From NCBI RefSeq assembly GCF_028769735.1, contig NC_088176.1:20087501-20151500 (forward strand): a DNA stretch of 64,000 nucleotides. The letters are read 5' to 3'. A program made the position numbers and the translations under genes. Origin of the DNA: Zonotrichia leucophrys gambelii (taxonomy: Eukaryota; Chordata; Aves; Passeriformes; Passerellidae). The notes under the pieces were generated by a model. It did no database searches, was not told where the DNA came from, and saw nothing but the letters and a program-made list of their open reading frames with translations. Shown here in pieces: positions 26,701-38,000 of the stretch (position 1 is the first letter of the stretch; every line of letters begins with the position of its first letter).

Positions 26701-29157
26701 ACGTCACATGCTTCCCAAGGAAAGTTCCTATGTCATATTTATGAGTGATTTTCACAAACCAAATGAGAACATTAGTTTGACTGAACAAGTAAAGACATTT
26801 TTATGTCCTATTTAAAGTAGAGACATATTGGCAATCCCATATCAGCTCAATAGGCTGGCATTACACAGAAAGAGTGAAAATTTAGTATGCAGAAAACAAG
26901 AAAATGCCACTGAGAATTCTCAGAATTCACCTCAAGAACAGTATTTCAATTGTTTTATTGAATAATAATCTCAAGTGTTCCTTTGCAGAATAATCCGGAA
27001 AAATAAGATTTTCCCAGTACTGTCGCTTTTGTCTAGAAATGCTTATGCAGCTATGCCATCAGAAAAAGCAACTTCAATTTGAAAACATCCCTCTCTATCC
27101 CTGAGCCTGAAAAATGCTCTGTTCTAGTGGAGATAACAAGACTCTACCATCTTCTGCCTGTGGTTGCTGCTACCTTTCCAGCTGGGCAATTCCAGCAATA
27201 CCTTCCAGCTATTGCAGCTGCAATATCAGACAAACATGCAGAGGAGAATCCATCACATGCAGACAGGGAACAGAGGAAAACATAATGGGAAAGTGGTAAA
27301 TATCTTCATTTATGTGGTAATTATACAGCTGACTATCACTGCTACAATTATTAACAACAGTATGTGGACTGATTGAAGAGATACATTACTAAATTATTAA
27401 ACTCCTTTCTATCTCTCCCAAAAATGAAGAGCCCTTAAAGAAAACACATTTGCACAACAGAAGATATTTCTTAAAAGATGACTATTTCCATAATAAAACT
27501 ACAGCCTTAAACCCAGCTAGTTTTTGCTAACAGGAAAGAGATTCTCTCCTTCTCCATGCTCTCCTGAAGCAATGCATTTTAAGAGAAGTACCTAAAGTGA
27601 AGTTTTGAAAAGCTTCCCTGAAAAATCTGTGGAAGTTGTCTGTCTTCAAGAATTTAAACAAATTAGGAATATCATAAAAACACCACTTAAATGAAAACTG
27701 CAACATTGCCAAACTCACACCACAGCATTTTTTCCTGATTTGCTTTGAGAAAAATAAAAAAAAATCTCTATTTAAAATCTATCAAGCATCCATAATCAAA
27801 GAACCCTAAAGTTTTTGCTGGCAACGCCTTTTTGTAACATCCTTCAACAGTACTTACACAAACTCCCCAGATATCATCTGTTACAAGCACTGCATGGATT
27901 GTTGTGGTAACTGTCCAAAACAGACATCACAGTTTACTATCCCAATGTTTATGAAGTTTTGCTGTCTATTCATTAGAACACTTCAGATGCAGCATAATGA
28001 AAAAGTTTTAATGAACAGGAAGAGTAAAAAAGAAAAATCAACCTTTTTTTTTTCTCTTTTATTTTTCCTCCCCTTCCCCTACACCATGACCTATTTTCTT
28101 GAATAACATGCAGATCTACTGAGGACATTAACCTGTTTCCATGTCACAGTGACAGCCCATGTATCAACACGCTGAGAGGCATTAGCTGTTGTTTATTGAT
28201 CCATTTATAAGTTCACTGTAATGGGAATACAAACTGGAGGATTATAAAGTCTTTTGCTATCCTCTGCTTTGTGACACACTTTACTGATTAACTACTTCCC
28301 AGAACACATTTATTTCCATGTTTTGTGGAAATACTTACAGAAGATTCCTCCTCTTCAAACAGTCTCCCACATCTGAATCACTCTTACACATTTGTAGTCC
28401 ATTCATTAATTTCAAAATTCAAAATGTAATAAACCACATATCTTTTTTTTAAAACTAAATCATATTAATTACATCCACCAAACAATATCTACTACAAATA
28501 CCGATTTACATTTACCAAGTATGAGAAATAAACAAGCAGGTAGGATAAAAAAAATAAAGCTAATTTCCCCTTGATTCCCTGCAGGCTCCTCGTATACAAA
28601 CTGCTCCCACCACACACAGGACATGCAGCACGTATCTCTGCATAAATTTTGGTGAGCCACACTGTTCCATAAGAAAAGCATTCTAGTCAAGACACTAACA
28701 TGTGACCATTGGTTATGACAGTTCATCCTACCTGCTTCTACCTTTGCACCAGTAGTTAGTGCTTATTTGTTAGGTACACATTCAAACCTGCCCTTTTGTG
28801 CCAGTTTATGGCACTAAATTGTTTATACCATCTAGCAAGCTTGACTACATTCTAAAAACAGGTATCCACAATAAACCCACACTCACTGCTTCAATTTAAA
28901 TAGGATGAGAGAGCAGCTGAAGTTTAACTGCCTGAATTTTCAGAGCTGTAAAAGACAAAAGGGAAAAGCAATTCCAAAAGCCAGACTCCTACCCTTCAAA
29001 TTCAAGGACTGCATGCTTGATCAAATGCACACATCAAATCAATTATGGCAGAATGTAAAAAGTCAGATTTTATTGCAAAATAATTAAAAGATCACCAGGG
29101 TTCATGTTCTGTCTCACTTTTACAGACAACCACAATTCAATGAAGTCTGATCTGCAT

Positions 29158-29229
29158 TAAAAAAAAACAAAAACCACAAAACAAAAACAAAACAAAAACA
29201 CCCAAAGGAAACAAAACAAACAAAAAAAA
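29158..29229 (+). repeat. A-rich (CAAAA)-type low-complexity tract
   Basis: About 70 bases made almost only of A and C in CAAAA/CAAA units. Low-complexity sequence; no function seen. Confidence 0.9.
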
Positions 29230-30664
29230 GCATAGTTTCAGGTTTGGAGAGATATTTGAAAGAGGGAAATAAATTCTATCTATGAGTTTTGAAACCCTAA
29301 TTTCTACAATTCTCAAAAGCCTCCAAGGATTGAGATTTTTTGCTTTCAACAATAGAAATCTTGAAGATGAGTTCAGTGCTATCAAAGGAGAGGGGGTAAA
29401 ATTACAAAATAGATACAGCTCATGTCCTCTCTACTAGAAATTGCTATGCAAAAAGGAAAATACTGCCCCAAGAGGGATGCTCTAGCTGATACTCTCTAGA
29501 GGGAGAAAACAAATTGCACCAAGGATACATCACACAGCATAATCATATATCTTGTTTCACTAGTAACTTGGCAGTAAGCTTTTTTTTTGTTGTTGTTGCC
29601 CACAGAAGCATATGACCAAAACAGGTTTTCTACCAATACCTTTTGAATCAGTTGGCCAATTTTCAACATTTTCAAATAAAACCCCCAGAGATCTCAAAAA
29701 TAACTTATGTTCCTCTAAACCACATGAAAATTAATGGTCGGGGAGTGGAAAAAGACCTAATTTGCTCTCATAGTGAGGGGACAGTAGGAAATTTACCTCT
29801 TTATATTTGATTTGGCAGCAGATCAATCCATACAGAGACAGCAGTGTCTGTTGATATGAAGTCGAATGAGATTAAGGATTGGAGGAGAAGGGATAAGGAG
29901 ATAAAAAGACAATCCAAACACATACAAATGTTAATTTTATTATTTCTGTAGCTCACAGAATCTGTGACTTGTAGACAGTAACTTAACAGCTTTAGAAACT
30001 AACAATCACTTGCCCAAGTATTTACATTTGTTGACGTCCTCCTGCTCACTAGGTTGCCTAGGAACATCTTACCTCAGAGTGAATGGGAAAATAGTTTATG
30101 AGCCGTCTGGACATTCCAAATACTTTTTGAATCTATTTTATGAAATCCATGCAAATGGTTTTCCATTGTGCTTTTTTACAGCATTAAAGATACTCAATGA
30201 AGAAAAAAGTAGAGGAGTAATAAAGATAATATACTCTGAAAAGGCTTTCATAGATAAATACCAACTTGGATACAACATGCAGAAGTGTTGGTGGGATGAC
30301 TCAGATCCTAATGATATTTTATTTAAGTTCATTTTCTTAGCAGTGCCCTGACGTTGTTAATAACTCCCAGTAGGCTACTTAGAGCTGTAGATTCATTTTC
30401 CCATTAATGGCAGCAAAAGGTTCTTTGTTAATGGTTTTAGGATAATGCTGGGTTTTGCCATATGGTTGGATTTGTATGAGGGTTTCTCATGAAAAGCCAG
30501 AGAGTGTAAGAAATTGTTACTATATTTAACTGCAGTGTCCTCACACGCACAGCAGACAACTGGAATGGACACTGCTCTAATATGTACAAGTGCAAACGAT
30601 GCTCAATATTTACTGCATGTTCTGCTTAAGAGGACTACAGGGACCTCAAACAAGAGAACATAGG

Positions 30665-30850
30665 GATAGATCAGAGGATTCATAATACAATGCTGAGCTT
30701 TTCACCTCTAGGTCATTGGTTCAAATCTAAACTGGTCGGTAATGAAGGCAAGCTATTACCATCTGACAGCCCTGGCCTTTGCCAATTGATTTGTCAGGCT
30801 CAGTCCTGCTCCCATCAAACTCAAAATTCAAAACGTCAATTTGCCTTTCT
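30665..30850 (+). repeat. Possible tRNA-derived ancient SINE relic
   Basis: CACCTCTAGGTCATTGGTTCAAATCT contains a tRNA B-box-like GGTTCAAATCT, and later TCAGTCCTGCTCCCATCAAA resembles a motif common in old amniote repeats. Family not assigned. Confidence 0.3.
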
Positions 30851-31958
30851 GAAAACAACACCAGCAACAGAAGAGAAAAATGAACAAACAGAAGTAATCT
30901 CTTCCTCCTCAGATAGCATCTCCAGACCAGAGCCTCTGGAGAGTGCCAGAGGAACAGTGCAAATTACAGCACTACTATAGCACTAGCACAATGCATCATT
31001 CTGTGGATAAAGGTTATTTCTGACTCTCAGATACCCAATTATAATTTCCTCTGTACAAATATAAAGCTTTCAGAGGTTTCATTAATAAAGAAGAGACCAA
31101 TATGCAGGTCTTAAAGCTGAAACTTCATAGTCTTGCTTAAAGATCTCTTCAGATACCTTGTTCAAAGGTGTGTTCCTTGAGGTTGAAGGTTTTGAAGAAA
31201 ATGGTCACAGTACTCTATAAAAAGAATATCAAATTTGCTTTGTATGTTGTTATGATGCCTTTGTAGTCAAAATATTTAAACACCACTTGCAGCAGCAACA
31301 ATATATTCTATTACTTGAAGTTTTAATTCAGAAATGGATTTATTTACAAGTTATCATGAGTAATACTAGAGAAGCCATATTTTTACAGTATTTCTTCAAA
31401 ATCATGTTAGACAGAAAAAGTACATAACAGTACATAATTTTCCACATGCTTTCCTAATTTGAACAGAAATGGTGTTAAGCCTCAAATCCACATCCAGCCC
31501 TTTCCTTTGCCTTTTACTAGCTTGGGAGCAATCACAAGAAACACTCAGTAGGTACCACAGTCCTCCATTTTGCTAAGCAATCACTGCTACAGGACTGAAT
31601 AGACACACCAACTTTTAATGCAGTGCCTTTAAGATCACCTTTACATCACGAACTTAAGCTAGACAACAAAATCTACTGAAAGTTTTACACTCTGTGAACA
31701 TGAAATATTACTCCTAATATTGGAGACTACAACAGAACACATACAACTCACAAATCTTGGGAAGTATCAAAAAAGAGTCTCCTGCAGGTTCCTTGGTTTT
31801 TGCTAAACTGAAGTTTTTCCTTCCTTTTCCAATAACTCCAGCTATAAAGCACTTACTGTAACTGTAGGAAAGGCCCAACAGGTTAACTTGCCAGCTGAAT
31901 GACTGTACACAGGTTCTGCAAGCTGAGTAACTGAGCTATATATGAGCTATATATATAT

Positions 31959-32003
31959 AATAGGCTGTATATTGCTATATTTTATAGCAATATACAGCCT
32001 ATT
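31959..32003. repeat. Perfect 21-bp inverted repeat with 3-base loop
   Basis: The arm at 31959-31979 (AATAGGCTGTATATTGCTAT plus A) and the arm at 31983-32003 are exact reverse complements, separated by TTT. ATTGCTATA recurs once more directly after. AT-rich (TA)n sequence lies on the left side. A hairpin this perfect is either a recent template-switch product or a fold under constraint. Confidence 0.95.
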
Positions 32004-32009
32004 GCTATA

Positions 32010-34330
32010 AAACCAGAGTAGCACAGCCCAGCCATATCCTAGTCTGGCCAAACATCAGAACCACAGTGTCCCACAGACAGTGGCTGGTGACATGCACCCA
32101 AACCCACCTTCCCCTGTCCCAGAACAAGAAACCCCATGCATCAAGTGACATAACAGAAAAAGAAATGAACTGCACACTAAATTTGTATGTCAAGAGGCAC
32201 AATAAGACTGACCACACTGTGTCATTTGTCTCAGAAAGTGCCCAGACTACACCAGGAGATGGCTCCTCCCAGCAGCCTCACACACAGCATAAGCCTAGGC
32301 AATGGGGCTGCCTACAGAAGGGAAGAAGGCAAAATCCTAAAGACTGGGGATTGCCTCTTACTTGACCTGCAATTAACAGGACCAATAGAGGAATCCAAGC
32401 AAGCCAATCCAAATTCTTTGACAGTCACTAATAAAATTTCATGCTGTTTCTCTCTGCAATCAAGCACTGCATATCTTTTCTAGGGAATGACCGTCAGTGA
32501 CAGAATATAAAAAAGCTTTGGAATTGTGCCTGTAGCCATTATTGACAGAATAAAGAAATTTAAAAGCAAACAAGCAGTATTTCAGAGAACAAATTAAAAC
32601 AAACTGTTTGAATAAATGTCTGTGGAACATATGTCAGGAAACTGAAGGATGTGTAAGGTATTCAGAAGGCTGCATAAGAAAAAATGAGAATACTTATAAG
32701 CTCTACAGTTATCAACAGGTATGCTAATTACAAGACAGTTTTGTTGCTTCTGAAGCTAGGCAAGCAGATCAAAAAAAAAACCCCAAACAATAGCTGAGAC
32801 TTTTTATTATTTTTTCATCCTCTTATCTCTTTTTTTTTTTTTATATCATCTGTTGCAATTTGCACAGTTGGACCAAAAGGGATTCTGGACAGGTACAACT
32901 GTTTTTTACAGAGATATGTTCATAGAGTCCTCTGTCAATGAGCCTCTCAAGGTAACAAACTTTTTGAAGCTCCACAAACTGGGAAATAAACACACTTTCT
33001 CTTCTATGTACTGTCCATGAAAACTCGCCTAAGAAGGCTTAATCCCTAATAACATCTCCAAGACTAGACAGAGAAGGATTTAAATTCCCATTATCCTTTT
33101 TAACGAACTTGTGACTACAGTCTCAAAATAGACACTTAACCCAGAACTGAGAGAAGAACTGGCATATTTCTTACCTGCAATGCCTGAAAGAAATGAACTG
33201 AAATGTTTTAGAGCTTCCAAAACATCTAAATTCTCTGGGATAACTGTAAATTTATAAATGCAAATTTGTAAATGCACCGGACAAATCTGGCACACCCTTA
33301 CTCCTCACTGCACCCCAAGAACATAAAGACTTCATAGGTGACATTACCAGGTGAGAAGGAAACAAACAAGCAAAAAATAAAGCTTCTATTTAATCCAGTG
33401 TGAATGATATGCAGCATGCTTGATTAGATATAGTTTTGATTAGGTGATGGAATAGAACTTACAGACTATCCTATCTAATTTAACTGTTGCTATTCCCGTC
33501 ACTTCCTAAATGAGAACAGATTTCAACAGGCTGACAAATATTTTTCAGCTCATAATACATTATTCTAATTATTTTTAAAAGCTGTCATATTCAAGTCATG
33601 TGTTACCTCACCAGCTGAGTTCTCAGCACAGCAGTACTTTCCCTCACTCTTGAAGCAAACACAAGACTATCTGTGCTGCTGCTGTTTTCCAAATCTGCTA
33701 CTCAGTGTCAAGTATATTGCAGCACAAAATCCTTCCGTTGGAGATTTTTTTCCAAGTCTGAAAAGTAGCACAAGCTCAGATAATTTTTTTTTCAGTACAC
33801 ACGTCTTTCTTTCAAGCTGCATGAGAAACACACAGCTATTTTCCCTCCCTTTTCATATGCATCTTTCTTCCATGATTAAAACCTTCAGAATTTGTTCTGA
33901 AATCTGAAAAGCTTTTTGAATTTTTTTAACACACGATCAGCCATTACAATACCCACAAGAAGTTCGCGTAGCTGAAAGACCAGAATGCCATTGTGCCTGC
34001 AACTTTCTGAAAGCAGAGGGTGTATATTGTTATGGTTTCTATTTATGGCTGCAATCCTCATGAATGTCCACTTATAATCCTTCTACTCAAAGAAAGATTT
34101 TAAGAGAAATCCGACTCTGGCAAAGCAAAGAGCTTCTGCTTTCTTTTAAAAGAGGGGGTGAAAGCACATGGTTTTAACAACCTCAGACCAACACAGTCAA
34201 TTAAATACTGAGGAGGTTCTGCTAACCAACAGCAGCTCCCATGCAAGTTTAACTTTTGACGGCAGCGATCACGCCTGGGTTATTAACCAGGATAATACAA
34301 CATCCCATATTATTTCAAAGACCCCCGCTA
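32010..34330. other. Non-coding sequence before the 34.4 kb CpG island
   Basis: Short ORFs and T-rich tracts only (for example 32829-32843). By orientation this would be the start of intron 1 of the gene initiating in the island. Confidence 0.55.
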
Positions 34331-34373
34331 ATAAAATACCTTTTTAGCCTATAGCATTCTCTTTTTCTCGTAC

Positions 34374-34740
34374 CTGCTACTCCTGCTCTCTTCTGCGGGC
34401 GTGCAGGGCAGAGGGGCCTTTCACGGCCAGCCCCGCCGGAGGCCGGGCCGGGACTGGGGCCGGGCCGAGTCCCGCACGGACCCCGCTGCGGCCCGGCCGA
34501 GGCGGGCGGGGGCTGCGCCACAGCGCAGGGCGGGGGTCGCCACCGGCGAGGCTCCGCGCGCACGGCCGAGCAACCAGTGAACAGCTGGGTCTGGCCGCGG
34601 CTCCTCCGAGGGCACGGGACGGGACGGGACGGAAGGAGATGAGAGGAATCCCCCGCACTCCGGGAGTGGCTTCAGTCCCCACCTGTCTCCGCGCGCGGGT
34701 CCCGCCGGGCGCGCTCATCCCTCGCTGCCATAGCTACCGG
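34374..34740 (-). other. Putative non-coding first exon of a minus-strand gene (USP54 by synteny)
   Basis: Inside the 34.4-34.9 kb CpG island the minus strand has a good splice donor, AGTAGCAG/GTACGAG, with GT at 34373-34372. A transcript starting in the island and running to lower coordinates would use it as the end of a first exon. In mammals USP54, an inactive ubiquitin-specific-protease homologue, lies directly downstream of MYOZ1 on the same strand and has long 5' introns. USP54 is therefore the expected owner, but I found none of its coding exons in the window, so no symbol is assigned. The 5' limit is a guess based on the island core. Confidence 0.4.
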
Positions 34741-34930
34741 CAGCCGCGCCGCCCGCCTCTCGCGAGAGCCGCCATCTTCCCGCGAGAGCCGCGGGCTGCG
34801 CCGGCGGCGGGCGCCTCCTGTGGCGAGAGCGCTGAGGGAGCGCGGGGCGGGGCGGCGGCGCTGCTGCTGCTGCTGAAGGGGCACGGCTCTGCCGGCTGGG
34901 GCACGGCTCTGCCGGCCGGGAAACACCTCG
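34400..34930. promoter_or_regulatory. CpG-island promoter with TCTCGCGAGA, YY1 and E2F-like motifs
   Basis: The block is extremely rich in G, C and CpG against an AT-rich background. At 34758-34767 it has the perfect palindrome TCTCGCGAGA, a core-promoter element linked to Kaiso/ZBTB33-type and housekeeping, often bidirectional, promoters. One base further on, 34768-34778 is GCCGCCATCTT, the YY1 consensus on the minus strand, which commonly sits at transcription starts. TTCCCGCG at 34777-34784 is E2F-like. The motif order and the minus-strand donor at 34373 favour initiation on the minus strand near 34.7 kb, with likely divergent transcription. No TATA box is seen. Confidence 0.8.
34878..34917. 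repeat. 20-bp tandem duplication in the CpG island
   Basis: Two adjacent copies of GGGGCACGGCTCTGCCGGC followed by T or C (34878-34897 and 34898-34917) differ only at the last base. A short CTG run lies directly before them. This looks like a recent local duplication at the edge of the island. Confidence 0.9.
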
Positions 34931-35006
34931 GGGTTGTCCGCAGCTGCAAAACCTGGGCAGTGCTCGGTGCCGTGAAACGGCTGGAGGAAACAGACAGTTC
35001 GTGTCC

Positions 35007-35012
35007 AATAAA
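35007..35012 (+). terminator. AATAAA just downstream of the CpG island on the plus strand
   Basis: A consensus AATAAA lies less than 100 bases beyond the island on the strand opposite to the predicted gene. Early poly(A) signals of this kind often end short divergent promoter transcripts. This is inference only. Confidence 0.25.
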
Positions 35013-35099
35013 AGTTTGCCTGTAGTTCGTGTGAGCTGAGTTGGCTGACAGGCTAGAGGCGAGACGTGGGGTGTTCAACACCGTGCATACTTCAGGTGT

Positions 35100-38000
35100 G
35101 AATTAGACTATCTCACGATGAGGGAAAATTGATTAAGGTGTTTTAGAAATTTGTAGTGTGATTTTCTGAATACTAGGCAATATGTAAAATTATTATAAGT
35201 CTCGTGTTCCCTGAACTGTCAACTGTCAGTGTCAACTGTACATTGCAATCTCTGATTTTCCTGTCACCAGTGCAGACTGATGGTAATATTAACTCTGGTG
35301 TAATAGTGCTCTTGGTGACACCTAAGAAACACTTTTCAAGCCCACTGAAAGAAATAGGTGTTTCCCTATGAATTCAGGACCATGTATGTAGTGAGAATCT
35401 GAGGATAACTGCAGCAAGCACCATTTCCATGACCAGTTGGTACCTCAGTGGCACATGGATAAACAACAATAGTAATTACTCAGACAGAAACGTGAAGACG
35501 AGGGTTAATACATTTTCTTTTCTGCTCTTTTGTTTCCAGTGTTCCCAGCATCTGAGAGATAGAACTTCTGTGACAATGCTTAGAGAAGTGCCACCATCTC
35601 TGTAAGTGTACAGGAAGTTCTTTCTATTTAATTGCTGAGCCCATTTTTACATAAGAGAAGTGAGTTGATGCATAGTGTTCTGTATCTAAAAGATGTATGC
35701 CAGAATTTGCAGCTTCTGATAATTCAGGTATCCTGGTAGTGGTGTTCCAGATGCACAGAGTGTGCCTGGGGGTCTGGGACTGTTGTTGGTTCTGCCTACA
35801 GCAAACAAAGCATAGAGTCTGTGAATATGCATCTGCAGTAGTGTTCATGCTGCTGTTAATATGGCATTTCTAACACCACTAAGAATAAGTTTGTGCATTT
35901 GGGAGAATATTTGTTTACTTGTGTCTTCCCATCCCATTTCAGTCTTTTGCTTTGGGAATCCAACCAACCATAATGGAAAAAAGAGCAGATGAGGAAGGCC
36001 TCAAGCCTCTCTTAGGGACCAAAGATAATTAAGAGGAACAGTTAGAGAGTAGATATAATGAAGCCCTGAATATGTGCTAGCTTCAGGCCCATGAAAGTAT
36101 GGCTGTTTTTGTAATAGAATATGGAACTAATTGCATGTCTGAGCCAGCACTGTGGGGTTTGACTGAAGCACTCCTCAGTGTAATTGAATTTGTGTAGCAT
36201 CTGTGAGCAGGGGGTCCTATGCCACAGGGCCCATGGCGTGTCCTTAGGCAGGCCAGCAGAAAGTTGCTCGTTTGTTTGTCCCTCCTTCCAGGGACCACTT
36301 TGTTTTCCCTGCAGTGAATGACGTAGGATGGGATTGTTGCTCCAAGCAGGAACTTCTCCCAGTAAGAACACAAAGTCCACAGAGTCCTTGTTTACCCTTT
36401 TGTGCAGAAGGATGTTTTGGAGCAGGAGTGCAGCATTGCTTAGTGGCCAGCTTTTTCACTGCTCTTTGTGTCCTCCTGGTATGCTTTTCTTCTCCCCAGC
36501 TGCAAATGCAGGAACCTGGAGTAAAACAATGATGTCTGAGCCTGGGAAGAGTTGAGACCTTTGTCAGCATTCTGTAGTACAATTATACTGTCTCTGTCTG
36601 AATTTCTAGAAAATATTTGTTCCCAGTAAGCCCTGTTACAAGAACCAAGAAAACAACTATTTTGATTTGGCACCTGAAGAACTTATAACCATAAATTAAT
36701 CTCATCTTGTGCATTTATTTGTTCACTGGATTTTTGAAAGGCAAATGTTTGTTTTCATTCTGGCTTGAGCTATACCTAACTTCTTCTGCTCCAATTTTTT
36801 TAAAGGGTAGTCTGCAAATTTATTTGTGTCAGTTCTCTCTGACAGTATTTCAGATGATGTTTTGTTTAAATGAAAAACAAACTTTTAGAATTAAAACTCT
36901 TTGTACAAAACATTTTGTGTTTCTTTTATTGTTCATCAAAAGATCAAAATAAACACACAAAAAAGAACCCTGCAGGTTTTCTTAAAATAGTTGGACAATA
37001 TGCATTAAAAGTTTTGATGTAAATAATGTTTCTAAAAAGTATAATTGAAAATCAAAGTAATAGTTAATATTTGAGAATTTGTTTATTAAGCTGACTGAAG
37101 TTTAGGTTGCATTTTAAAAGCACTGCTTCAGGGTTGTTTATGTAGTTCTCTTCCCTTTACTGCATGTCTTAATTAACACAAAATATATCTGAACAAGTAC
37201 TTGTACTCCTTAAAGCTTCATGTAGGTTGTACTGCAAGCAGAAGATGATCATCAGAGACAACACCTACTGTGTGCTAAATACTTAGAGAGCAAGAACATA
37301 AAGGCACTGCTAATTAATTGCATTAGCTGAAGGGACTTTTACTAGTAGATATATGATTATAATTATTTTAATTAAGAATGTTTCAAATTCCACATACTCT
37401 CAATTCACAAAACTTTTGGAGTTCCACCAGATCTGTGTAATCTTGCTTCTGTGTCTGCCTGCAAGTTCTTGGTTATCTGTGGCCCTGGTCAGGCACATCT
37501 GCAAGACGGAATAGGCAACTTGTCTAAATTAGTTTATAACCTGCCATTTAGCCATAGATGAGATTGCATATAAATGTCTCAATGTGCTCTGAGCCAGCAG
37601 GATGGCTTGAAAACTTGTGACACTGAATCAAGAGAGACTCTTACGAGTGCTGCAGTGGCCCCTGTAAATTGCCAGAGCGGTGTTGGCAGCCCTGCTGTGC
37701 CAGGGGGCAGTCCCTTGCAAGGAGGACGTTTTCCAGATGATCACATCTGTAGCAGCCATCTGTGGAAGAGAGCACGAACTTGCACACAAGCTAGTTAGGG
37801 GGAAAAGAACCTCAGTGCAGTGCATGTTCAAGCCTTGTACCACAAAACTGTACTTCCCATGGAGGGAAGTACTCTGCCCCATAACAGAAATACCATAGGC
37901 TCTCTGGTGCCTGCCATGTTGTAGTAAGAAAAATGAATACATTTTATATATTCACAGTGTGATTAAAAAAAAAAGTCAAAAAGGCAAAGCACATATTCTT

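Larger units (their letters stand above)
26760..31930. other. Non-coding AT-rich sequence
   Basis: Contains the A-rich tract at 29.16 kb and the possible SINE relic at 30.7 kb. A 113-codon ORF at 30010-30351 has no recognisable domain or splice context. Confidence 0.55.

Noticed and set aside
30010..30351. 113-codon plus-strand ORF
   Set aside because: No recognisable family, no splice or promoter context, and AT-rich chance frames of this size occur in 64 kb.
34377..34718. Several overlapping 60-115-codon ORFs on both strands in the 34.4-34.9 kb island
   Set aside because: They are explained by GC content; no domain, splice or start context supports them.
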